NCBI GenBank assembly: GCA_958299035.1
Contig: CATQJL010000112.1
Coordinates: 86,880,636 to 86,944,635, forward strand
Direction of reading: 5' to 3'
From: Cylicocyclus nassatus
Lineage: Eukaryota > Nematoda > Chromadorea > Rhabditida > Strongylidae
Length of the DNA stretch: 64,000 nt
A model generated the notes under the pieces. The model was not told where the DNA came from, searched no databases, and saw nothing but the letters and a program-made list of their open reading frames with translations. Shown piece after piece: positions 13,252 through 25,100 of this stretch (position 1 is the stretch's first letter; every line of letters starts with the position of its first letter). A program made the position numbers and the translations under genes.

Positions 13252-13330
13252 CATGTTATTGTCTAGTGATTAGTGCGATAGCCTCATAACTTGATACAGG
13301 TGTAGGTTCAAATCCTTTTGTGTTTTTTAT
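13252..13330 (+). repeat. tRNA-like sequence, left arm
   Basis: An A-box-like tgtctagtgattagtgcgat is followed by a B-box ggttcaaatcc. No matching acceptor stem is seen, and it is duplicated in inverted orientation at 13505-13585. I read it as a tRNA-derived pseudogene or SINE piece. Confidence 0.45.
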
Positions 13331-13504
13331 TTTGACTACCTCAATTAAAGTTGTTCGAGATTCACTCGAATTATGGTCGTTGGATACATTTTAACGCATA
13401 TAGTAAATTTCCAAATTTCCACATTTTTTGAAGAGTAAGGGCGTTCAGTTAGCTTGAAGATGCGAAAGAAGGTTTATTGAGGCAACGCAAAACTGAAGAA
13501 CACA

Positions 13505-13585
13505 AAGGGATTCGAACCTACACCTGCATCAGCTCATGAGCCTATCGCGCTAACCACTAGACCACACCGCACCGTCACTGTTGCC
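13505..13585 (-). repeat. tRNA-like sequence, right arm
   Basis: On the minus strand tggtctagtggttagcgcga is followed about 35 bases later by ggttcgaatcc. This is the better-preserved partner of 13252-13330. The 5' ggtgcgg does not pair with the 3' flank, so it is not a functional tRNA. Confidence 0.5.
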
Positions 13586-15097
13586 GCGTTGAACATATTT
13601 CAGTAGATAGACAAAGCCCGCACAATCCTTTACAACATCTTTCAAGCGATTAGCAGAAACGGATTCCAGATTCGGAATCAGCGTTCCAAGACGAGTTTAA
13701 TGGTGTACAACTCATCTCAAAAAGCCACGGACACCGAGTATCGTTTCCTTGTCAGCAGTTCCATCCTTCTGCAGTGGCTCCGATCACCGTTTCTTTTAAG
13801 CGAAGGTACGATTCAGTCAAAAACTGAAAAAGAAAGTCTGCCACAATGCCGCTAGAAGGAAGGAATTTGTTTGTGACGGTAGCAGGCTGGAAGAGCTCAT
13901 ATCAAGTTGTGACTGGCCCATCGAGGAGGACCCAACGTATGACTACGATTGGCTTCTAAAAGTTTTGCTAGCTTGTGGAGAGTGCGCCTCAGTGACTTCC
14001 GAGAAGAACTTGGAACGCATTTCGAATACCAACAAGCAGTTGCTCGAAAGAAAAAGATTTCTGAGGCAGGATCCGAATGCAACCCATCTCGAGCGGCTGA
14101 TAGACAACGCCAACTGCAGAACAGCTTTGCAGGAGGGTCTCAGGAAGTACAGGCAAGCCAAGATACTGGAAGCAGTCAAAGAAATGACGAAGTCTTAAGA
14201 ATTGCCGAAGGAACCTCTGCGAATATTATGTGCAGCTAGCTGCACTATTGAACAAAGACGGGACTCCGAATTCTTCCCGATACAAGGTGGAATCGTTCTC
14301 TTCTCGGGCAGTATCACCGAAGCAGAGACGATGCTGAAGGAATTCAACGAAGTGGGAAAGAAGATCAGTTGCGCATCAATCGGAAGGAGACTCAGTTCAT
14401 GGGGAACGTCCTTTGCGAAGATGCGGAAATGGAACTGGAAGGCACTCCTATTATGGAGGCCTCCTCTCACGTGTATCTCAGACGTTCGATGAACATGGAG
14501 AACGACTTGAGGGAAGAACTTAGCGGGAGAAGAATAGCAGCCTGGGCCGCTTTCGGGTCTCTGAAGGAAGCCACCGACCAACTGATGAACCCAGAGCTTC
14601 GTGATCACCTGTTCGACTCAACCGTTCTCCCGGCGCTCTGCTACGCAGTTGAGACTTGGGCTGACACCGTAGCCACTTCGAAAGCTTTAAGGACCACCCA
14701 CAGAGCGCTAGAGCGTAGTCTTCTGAAGATGACCCAACACAAACAATATCTCGTCGGATTTTGCAGTACGGATATGAGGAGATACGTTGCGAAAGCGAAG
14801 CATCACTGGGCCGGTCACATTATGAGAAGAGCAGACGACAGATGGACACTAAGAACATCGGAGTGGATTCCTGGCGAAGCAAAACGTCCCTGAGGAAGAC
14901 CTTCAACAAGATGGGCAGACGTGTTCGTGGAACGGATGGACCAGCTGAGAAATCAGCTGGATACGATTATCGCACCTGGAACTCGTGGACGCAGCCACCG
15001 ACGTCAGCCAAGAAGATCATGGATGACTGAAGCGAGGGACAGGGATCGATGGAAACTTCTGTGCTGAGGCCCGCACGTCACATGAAGCCGGGCCATC

Positions 15098-15509
15098 TAA
15101 CAAAGAACGCGTGTTCTATCGAAGTGGCGTTTCTAAACGAGACCCACACTACTTTGAGGAGCATTGCATGGTGGCTTCAAATCTGCCTTCACTATCCGCC
15201 AAGCGCCTCTGGACGCCGAGTTATGACCGTTGTTTGAAACGAAAAATGTTGAGTATTAGCATATTAGACAAAATGTGTCCATTGCATGAACTGCTCTGAT
15301 ACTCAACACAGGACCATTTGTTTTTGGGCGATTGGGCGATTTCGCTCCAGTTTTGCGTCCAATTTTTTGACCCAAAAACGCCCATAACTCGGCGTCCAGA
15401 AGCCCTTGGCAGATAATGAAGGCAGATTTGAAATCAATGTGCAATACTCTTTAATGCAGTATGGGTCCCATCTGCAAAGGTCACTTCGACTATACACGCT
15501 TTCCTTGTA
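15098..15509. mobile_element. TA-flanked foldback element
   Basis: The two halves mirror each other around the motif 'ctctggacgccgagttatga' (left) and 'cataactcggcgtccaga' (right). TA lies at both borders. A related copy lies at 44913-45378. There is no coding capacity. Confidence 0.7.
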
Positions 15510-16193
15510 AGTATCTAAGTAAGTAATCCAACTGTAAAGTAATTTTGGGTCCCTAACCAAGACACTGTCCAAACGCCAGCTATTATTTCACTTACGACTG
15601 AGATATTCACCTCTAAGCTGGACCCCAGAATTGTATCAACGGAAAACTTGTCTGGTATCCGCATGGTTGTCCGCGCGCAGACCCATCACTTTTGCGTGGG
15701 TCCGCGCGCGAAAGTGCAAGCACGAGCAGTTTGTCTGTTAGTAAGATCCTGGGTCCACTTTGGAGGTGAATATGCAGCTGTGAGTGAATCACTCGCGCTG
15801 CTGCTTGGGCAGTGCTTAAGTGAGAGCCCCAAAATTTTTCAGGAGAGACCCGCACAAGTCCAGATTTGCCTGGACGCTGCCTTCAACATTTGCCACACTT
15901 CTGCCGGGCCCTGGTCGCGAGCATTCATCGCTTATTAATCAATGAAAGCGAAAGAGAGCACATAATATGATGATTTTCAACGCCCCCTCATTTTCATCAA
16001 GGTGGAGGAAAATGTTTGGCATGTCACGGAAGTGACTATCAAAACAACTTCCAAATGTAGGATATAAATTGGGAAAGCAGCCATGTCATCGTTATCTTAT
16101 GCTTCGCTTCAAAATTCTTCGTCATGCTTGAGAGTCTTGGTGTTTGCCAAATGATGTCATTCAGGATTGAATTAGCCACTTTCTTCAAGCAGC
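15510..16193. promoter_or_regulatory. Upstream region of prominin gene A
   Basis: This is the sequence before the gene A start. It holds a GC-rich hairpin (about 15669-15707, cgcgcgcagaccca and its mirror) and a TATA-like tataaat near 16063. A pyrimidine-rich tract ends in cag one base before the ATG (ttcttcaagcag at 16181-16192), which could be a spliced-leader trans-splice acceptor. These assignments are inference from position. Confidence 0.3.
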
Positions 16194-19100
16194 ATGAAAT
16201 CTTTATCGCTTTTTATTTGTGTACTGAAAACGGTACGGTTAGTAACAGCACAAAGTAAGCAGCGTTCCCATTCTTCATTCTTCGAAACTGTAAGATTTTT
16301 TTTTAGCATGCACATGTCCAAAAGAACTCAATGTTGACGTACGGGTATCCGATCACGGTGGAATGGATGGATTTTATTCGATTGCGCAAGGAATCAGCTA
16401 CGCTATTCAGCCAAAACTGTCGGATGCCACTGTCAATGTAAAACATACATGCATTTGTAGCAGAACAGACCAGAGAAACGCCGAAGCTTTAGGATCTTTG
16501 TGATGCTATCCGAAAAGATAAGAAAGCTGATGATATTCTCAAGCTGGTCATAGAACGCCTCAAGAATGAACACGTAAATAAATGTCAAACCTGATAAGAG
16601 TAGCTGTAACTCTCAGCTTGAATAATTTGCAGATTCCGTCTATGGCCTTCTGCGGATTTGGAATTTTAATTTGTGTTTGCTCATTCTTGTTTGGCCTATC
16701 AGTTTTCTGCGCTCGATGTTGCAATCCTTCTCGAAAGCGTTATGAGGGTTCAAAAACACCAGAAACGAGTCCGGTGTTGGATACTGAGCGTACCAATCGT
16801 AGCAATCGACAGGACCAGGTAAGTCTTCACTGATATGCCTACGAGGATTATTGAAAACAGTTAAAGCTATCACTTTTACGCGTATGTCTGAGCTGGCTTC
16901 TCAAGATTTATAAAAGAAAACTAGAAGATCCTTCATTAATATACACCTCATCTAGTTCTATTTTGTTCACTACCGGGCTCAGATGAATATCATAGATAAA
17001 GGGGCTTTAAACTACAAAATTCACATTTTGGGAAAAAGAGCTTCTGCTTATGCAAAGGTATCAACTATGAAAAGTAAGTCTAAAACAGTGTGAGATGCTG
17101 CGATGTAAAACTTTCTATCGAACGGTATCGGTTTGTGGCTAATTTGCGCATCTATATTAGAACCAGTGCGCCACCTCTGCTTCGCAGAGGCTCGCACTGG
17201 CCCTACCTTATCTATGCCTTACTCATTTCCGCATATAATTGCATTGAAACTCACCGCGCTGTGTAAGCTATTACGAATAATTCGTAAACAACTACTCATT
17301 CCTAGAGGTTTTTCGTGTGAGATCGGTATTTTCGCGTGGATGAAATCTCTTTGAGAGGAACAGATGCAAATTTGAATAGGTTTTTGGAATTTTTATGGCT
17401 TCGTAGTCGCCATAAGGACAATAAACATCGTGGGCTACATCTTTTTGCAAAAACCTTTTCAAATGATCAGGTAAAATCTTCGAAAAGTGACCGTTTACTC
17501 AGCCAATGCTTTTTGGCGCTGTTTTCGCAAAGTAGTAGACTTTTCATCACTTTTTTATGCTAACGTCCATGGCTTGCACATTAACTTGTCAAATATATAA
17601 ATAACTCTGAAAAAAGTAGCACTACGGACCCAAATTTGCTGGCCAGAAGCCATGTGGATCCGTTTAACGCGCAGTTTTCAACGGATCCACTGAACGGATC
17701 CATTCATGCTTTTGTACAGTGAGCTTTCATGCTGGTAGCGTGCGCTATGCAAAATTTGGGCTCAGGATGTTGGCTGGAACACGCTCTACGAATTTCGTAA
17801 CGGACAGACACACACACACAGACAAAAAGACGTAAACATCCTTAGCCGCTTATTATAAGTCATGATTGCTTCAACCGTACTTGTTAAGTTGTCCCATAGT
17901 TTCCAATGAATTTTTGCTGCAGTAGGTCAACTTGTTATTTTTAATTAGGATCAGTACCCATACGACAGAGCAAAGCAAACGTTACAAGAGGGCTTTTATT
18001 TGCGAGCTTTTGATCCACCTCAAGATTAAAACGGGGCCAGCACGAGGTGGGCAAATGTCAAGCTGGAAATCGTTTTGGACGAAAAGCAAAGGGGTTATCG
18101 AAAATTTACGTTCACATGTACTTACAGTTTCTCGACAAGTTGCTACACAACTGATATGCAAACACACATCTTGCTAGCGCGTCATCTTTAAAAAATCAAG
18201 TTTTCTTCCATTGAGTTGAAATTAGATGTCTCGGTTATAAAACATAACAAATGATTGAGAAGTTGAAGTGTGAACGCAGTAGACTAGAGGAGCATATAGT
18301 ACAGTGGAAGAATTGTGTGACTGAAGGTTGTGACAAGGTCTTTTTTGAAATTTTTCACTACAAAATTATGAAATGGCTCGTTTGCAGCGCACATATGACG
18401 ATATGGCACGCTGCTTGGTGTGTGTACGCACAGTAGGGCTAAGGAACAAGTATGGAAAATTACGAAAGACTTATGTAAAAAGAACGTGCTCAACTTTTTT
18501 TCAAATTAGGTGGGCACTTGCCCTCTCAATGCCCGCCTGAGGTAGGCAAAACTTCCATTCACATAAGTTCTTTCAAAACCTTTTCATGAATCTGTTCTAC
18601 ACCTGAAGTTTAGTATACTGTAACATTTTGGTTCCAAAAGTTCTCCTCTCCTCCCTGTTAGGATTCGGAGTAGCAACGACGTCGGGAATCTTGAGGAAGA
18701 AAGTGCGCTCCAATCGAACAACCCATGTAGTTGGCGGAATCGGAATTGGAAAATCGTGAAAATCGATAATGGTAAAGGCGAAGTCGTTTTACGGATGCCC
18801 ATTTGCCACTCTTGTGTTGGACCTTGGATCAAAACCAAAATCTAAAAGGTTTTGGATGCCCAGAAACTTGCAAATCAGCCATTCATAAATACCGTTGATG
18901 TAATTTTTCCGTTAGAAACAAAGATTTTCATGTTTATATGAAATGCTGCAGTGTTCCCGGATGAGATTCTGTATGCTATATACTTTTAAAAGGAACCGCG
19001 ATTAGCTTGCTATGCTCTAGTTCCCGAGATTGATTTTACAGCGTAGCACCCAAGCAAGGAATGCACTCGATTTTTCTCGGAAACTGAGGCTTGAAGAGTG

Positions 19101-22100
19101 CTAGAAATTGACGATACTTTCGTAATCCGGATATATTTTCCAAAAAAGGATACTGCTTCTTTCCTTGTACCAAATTTGGTAAAAACTTCACAGGATAGAG
19201 AGTCAGTCTCCGGCCATGTAGCAGAAGAAATTGACATGTCATTTACATGTCTAGCAATTTCCACTAAGAGTTTGTTTAGCTTACCTATCAATGTAAGTCC
19301 AATGTGTTTTTCATTCAATGATTATGTCGTTTTTGGCAACAATTTCGTGATGAGCTTTAACAATATGGAAATGACATTGTGTTTGACAAACACATTAGGT
19401 TCTCCCAAAACAGAGAAGTGGGCTATTGTTCCATTATCCTTTAAATGACAAAACTATCGGCAGCCAGGTACTTCAAGCCATCATTTATACTCTTTCCCGC
19501 TAAATTCGCAAGGAGAAAATAATATGCAGAGCACGATTTCTTTAGATCGTTTGAAAGCTACCAACATATTTTAATAAGATTTGAAATTGTTTTTTCATAA
19601 AAGACCCCTGAACAGCTTTCGAGTCATTTCAAATGCTCTCGTACTTCACCGGAAAAAAATTGAAAGCATGTCAGACTGGTCCCAAACATGTTAGTTTATA
19701 TCTTGACACATGGCAAGGAGACAGTCTTCGTAAGATCCATAAAAAATTTCTAGACAGAAGCACTCATTCCATGAGAACATTTTGAAATGGGCCCCGATGA
19801 CAGAAAATAACAAATTTCCAGTTGCTTTCCTGAAGGTTTATAGTATACAAAGAACTATGTGGGAAACAGTACATATTTCGATCAAATTATCACAACAATC
19901 TACTAATAGGTTTGACTAAGGTATAGCAATAGCGCTATGTCAATTAACCTAATTTCACGCATATAGGGCGCGGAGGATTTTTTTTAAATACAGCACAGAC
20001 ATGCGGAAGGACTACGCGACCAAAAACTATTTACAGTGCTGTGCTGCATATTGCCTGAAAGTATCGTGCGGCATAAGTGTCGTTTTCCGAAACACAATGA
20101 GGCGACTGAGCGGCACGCTTGAAAACCGAAATAGATGCGTCTTATAGGCGAGAAATTAGGGTAAAATGACAAATTCATATAAATACATATACTTTTTAGA
20201 AGTTTCACCAGACGTTGTATTGCAGCAACAACACCTCCATTTCAACATAAGTTCTCATGCCAACTTGTAATGATTCTTCGCCCTTCTTCCGTATATAGCT
20301 GCTATCGACAGAGAAAGAAAACTAATTTCAAAACTAATCTAAAGCATGTCAAGCGACTTCAAGCTAACTATCGCGTTTCCCATTTATAAAGATTGATACA
20401 TAATTATACGAACACTCCATATTTTGCGGTTTCTCGGATTTTTGAAAGGAATGCAAAAAATCATTGGCACCATGTGAAAAGCATGGCGCGCAGAGCGTGG
20501 CGGAAACGAAGTGCTCTACGAGTGCCAACCCTTTGCTGAGTTTGGGACTGGGTTGGCAAGTAGGACGATTACATCAATATTTTTTGACCGTTGGACAGCA
20601 CATTTACTGATCCCTCATCCCTTAATCGTATGAGCTGGATAAAGGTTTTAAATCTTAATAAACCAAACATTTTTGGAGCCGACTTGGTGAGCAGTCGTTT
20701 CGAACTATGAAAGTAGAGTGAAGCTCCTTTTCAAACCTTTTAGGTCTAGCGCGCAGTGGTGTCTCAGACTCTATGATCATAGCCTTAGCTAGTCACGATT
20801 AGTCGTGTTGGAAAACTATCACAACCGAATTACAAGAAGATCGGCATGCAATGAACTCGTAACACTCGTCTTTAGCGACTGAATCGCGACGACCAAATCG
20901 CATGAACTCTGTCCGAGGCCTTACATGAAAGTTCGAATCAAGGTTTGCAGTGTTAAGCGAAAAAGAGTTCTGATTGAGGTGTTCGTATAAACATGAACCG
21001 GTCAAAAATGTGTTTGGCGCACAATGCTTGTTCAAGATGATATCGATTTTCGTTTTTGTAGCGCGTATTCTGTTTTCGGCTATGCTCTTTCACATGATGA
21101 CAAAAAGTCGGAGAAACGGCAAAATATGGGATGTTTATACATATATGAGCCGATTTTCAGTTTGCTTCCAAGCGGTGGCTGGGTGAAATACTCTTATAGA
21201 CTTTGTATCACTGCTACTCCTTTGGATTACAGATTTCTACTTGCGCAATCACCTGGCAGTTGATACTACTTACAATTCTCATCGTCTCCGCTATTTTTGT
21301 AACGCTCAGCATAGTGCTAAATAACAAAAGCTCATCGGAGTTTTTTGCATCTACCGAAAGTTCACCAAGATCCATCAAACTGATGAAAAAAGGTAGGTGC
21401 TTTTGATTTACAATTTTTTTCGAGAAGTGCCGATGTAATTTGAAGCAATTTTTCCTCTGCAAATCTGTAAGCGGTTGATTTTTGCAAGTATAAAGTAGTC
21501 CTACGGATAAATTCTATTAACAGATACATGGCGAAAAGAAGTGAGCGAGGGGGGGGGGAGGGTGTAAAGCGAATTTTGTAATTCAGCAGTGGAAAGAAAG
21601 GTTGATTTTTTGAGCTATGCCGCTGTATTCTGTGAACGTCATCAAACACCAAATCTCTTTCATTCATTTTGTTGGGCATTTCCGGCCTGCTATTGAGATG
21701 ACTAAGAAAAGTAGATGACTCATGGATGATATTAATTTCAAATGAACATTCTCTCTCATAAAAGGCAATTTATTCCTACAAATGAGGGGACGCAGATGTA
21801 ACGTGGAAGGACTTTTTATGGGCATATGGGGATGGGCCCATTAACACGTATGGGTGGGAGAGGAAGTAATGACCGTAAAGGGGTGGTTTGAACGGAGTTG
21901 ATGATTTCGACTTTGAGTATTGATGCCTCAGCTGTCTTAAATATCAAATGAGAAGTTTTTACTTTTTAAAATCCTATGCATGTTCACTATTAGATCTCAT
22001 GAATGCACTGCAAATACTTTCGAATGAATGTTTCAATCTTCTATGCAAAAATTGCTTCTTACACAATACTGTTTCAGATGTAATCGGTTTGTACGATAAT

Positions 22101-25100
22101 GCGTCAGAAACGTTGATTTGTGCTTTTGATAAAGCCATAGATAAAACATTAGACGAGGTAAGGCTCAAAAAGATATGTAGATTACTCACTTCTTATCTTG
22201 ATGAGTTCACAAGGTGAAAAGAAGTGTTCAAACTGCGCCGAAATTACTCCTGGATGAACTAAAGAACCTAACTGGTATTACGACCCTCGATCAGGTAAGG
22301 TCGCTTTGTGCCTAGTGCCTTAGAGGAAGGTTTTTTTTTTCAGATAAATATGACTCAAATCAGTGAAGAGGCCAGAAAATGTCATAGCCATTGCGATACC
22401 GTGAAGGGAGCAATCGAAACATTGCGTGGGCACGCGAGTCCAAATTGTAAACGAGAATTGGAAGCAACTGAGGGCATCATTGGTGCGTTAGAAGAACCGC
22501 TGAAGCAAATCGAGGTGAGCATGGAAAAGCGCAAGCAAATCTTATTTCATTTAAGTGAAATACGGTATGTTAAAGGACCGTTCGCCCAGATTCTTGACAT
22601 TAATAGGCGAACACGGGTGGGTGGGCATTGCTGAAGAGGGCGGTGCCGACTTGGTCTCCTCGTGGCTCTTCGTTGCTCCGAAGCGATATCCTCGCTTTCG
22701 AAGCGACATTGCGTCGTGACTTGAGCATTGACTTGATAGGGTGTCCTACTATCGTAAGCTGCCCAAAAGCTTAAGCCTCCTAACTTAGATTGGACGTGTT
22801 TTTAAGCCCAAAGTTGGAAAAAAACCCATTCAAAAATTGTTGGCTGGCAGCAATGGAATCGATTTTACTCACAGTTATTTGCTAGCTTGCCATTTCTGCC
22901 ATCTAGGCCTTTGCTCTAAATTTGTGTGCGAATAATTCCCAGAATTTTTTGGGCGCAGCTTATAACTGAATTCAGAGCTACTTCAAAGTAATCTCAATTT
23001 TGCTCCTGTCTTCTTGATTCCCAAACTTTACCTTTTTTTACCCATTCGAGTCAATAGTATGAGTCGCAACATGTGATCTTTGATTACTGCACACATTCAG
23101 AACTTAACAACCGTCAAAGAGGGTGTTGACAGAACAATCAATGATTCTCTTGGAAAAGTGAACGAAACCGTAAGCTGCAATGCAACCTCGATTTGCAACT
23201 TTCTCATATCCATTCCAGCTGCAAAGCACAGTCACTTCGTCAATCGAGCAAGTTCGTAACGGGTGGGACAAGGTACGAAAAGCAGTAAACGAAACACAGT
23301 CACTATCAGGTGCCGTGAGTACTGCTGCAGAACAAGCCAACAATTTTCTTGATAAGCTATTCTCGGTAAGATCTTCAGGCTTTTCCGAAAGCTAGGTAAC
23401 CGTTACAATCAAAATTCTTTACGTTTTATATAAAGCTTACGGTTAGTATTTCTTCTATGTAAAATAGAAACTTCTTTTAAACCATACCTACAATACCACC
23501 CGTAATTCGTGAAAAACAAAAACCGCAGCGGCCGTCTAAATTAGGGTTGATTCGCTGTCAGTAACACTTTGTATGGATACCAAAAATGTCACTTGCACCC
23601 AACTGTTCAAATTCTCTCTCAGGTAGCTATCTTCGTTGACTGCAATAATTATGCGCGATTTTTTGTAACTGTACATGTGAGCACACACACACTTCGCGCG
23701 GCAAGCGACTAAATACTAGTCATTCGCCAAAAAACTTTTTTCAATGGAACAAACTGTGGAAACGTGTACTACCCGAAACATGTTTGATCAAGCAAAAGAG
23801 AACAGATTGGAAGACCTAGGACTTCAATAGCTTCCCATCTCAGAAGTCGTAAAGTAGCGCGCGTGGTGTGCAGTACGCATGCTGAGTCCACGATACATTT
23901 ATTTGCTGCATGAAGAGGTCATTTGATTTTCATACATAACACTTACGAAATTTAGCAGTATACAATTGTTTAAAAGTTTTTTCTAAACAGAGCGAAACAT
24001 CAACATCAGACTAACCTGACACCTAGACAGTGGCAGGGTTTCAAAGAGATACGTGAACTCGTATCTAACGGTTCGGTGCGATTGTCTGTAAGCGATAAAG
24101 GCGGCGAATTCGTAGTAATGCCTCAAGAGTTGGATCGATGAATAACAGCAGCTCATCTGGCGGACACCACCACCTATAGAGTTGTCTCCGCGAAAGAATT
24201 TCAATCTCAGTATAGGAAGTTGAATGACGCTTGGACAACGATAGCTAGATCTGCAGGACTCGACGACAGGTTTATAAGCAGGTTAAAACTCAGGTCTCCA
24301 AGTTGTCCAGTGTTTTATAGCCTTGTTAAGCCGCACAAGCTTTCCTTGCGGGACATGAGTTCAATTTCAGCGGACACTTACAAAATTAGACCAATTATTA
24401 GTTGCGTAGGCTGTCCCACCGATCGAATTTCGTGGTTCTTGAACAAAATTGTGAGCCAATTGCTACACAAAGTGCCAGCACATTTATCCAACTCAGGTGA
24501 TTTTATAGAAAAGCTTCGAAGCGCCAAGTTTGATTCGAGCACTGTAGTAGAGTCATTCGATGTGACTTCGCTCTACACTAATGTGCAGGATAACCAGACC
24601 TTGCAAGCGCTCTCAGAGATGTTGGATAAATATGCCACTACCATCAATACTTTTGGGCTTGGGAAAAGGCGAACAATGACCCTAATGAGCGAATGCTTGT
24701 AATGTAACATCTTCAGATGGTCTGGGACGTACTACTCCCAAATACGCGGATTGGCTATGGGTCAGAGGCTAGCCCCTGTCCTCGCCATTTGCTTCATGAG
24801 TAAAATCGAGGATCCGGTGCTAGCCAGCATGCCTCTAATGTACTGCCGTTATATCGATGACTGCTGTATATTTACGTCCACACAGTCCGAAATGGACAAG
24901 TGTTTCGAAATTCTCAACCAGCAGTCGCAGTACATAAAGCTCACACGAGAGATACCGCACGGCGGATGGCTCCCCTACCTCAACGCACAGGTCAAATTGT
25001 CCAATGGCATTGTTAGCAAAGTGGTACTGCAAGGAAAGCTCAAAGAACATCCTTATCAATGTAAGATCTGCGCGTCCTGCATCTATGAAACGAGCAGTGA

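Larger units (their letters stand above)
13060..13760. repeat. Inverted duplication within the LINE
   Basis: The LINE segment around 13060-13175 (ggaacgatactcaatgtccg...) reappears in reverse complement at about 13640-13765. The arms also carry a pair of inverted tRNA-like sequences. The unit is a large foldback of about 700 bp with a central spacer near 13340-13480. Confidence 0.65.
11936..15060 (+). pseudogene. Degenerate RTE-type non-LTR retrotransposon (LINE)
   Basis: Broken frames on the plus strand recover an AP-endonuclease-like segment (YNARTVSTNADLHALFDAA, then [19 protein letters not shown] near 12500). Further on come a linker region (13800-14200) and an RTE-like carboxy terminus at 14370-15030. 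The terminus has SSHVYLRRSMNMENDLREE, then HHWAGHIMRRADDRWT, a GRP-TRWADVF segment and a final SWMTEARDRDRWKLL. Most of the catalytic reverse transcriptase core is missing, and there are many frameshifts. A small MITE (12310-12483) and an inverted duplication (13060-13760) interrupt it. This copy is dead. Confidence 0.75.

Noticed and set aside
13505..13585. Functional tRNA gene
   Set aside because: A and B boxes are present, but the acceptor stem does not pair and the copy is part of an inverted duplication.
19010..19448. Overlapping frames of about 100 codons on both strands in gene A intron 4
   Set aside because: Both strands are equally open, with no splice-site support or known motif. 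A chance open region is more likely.
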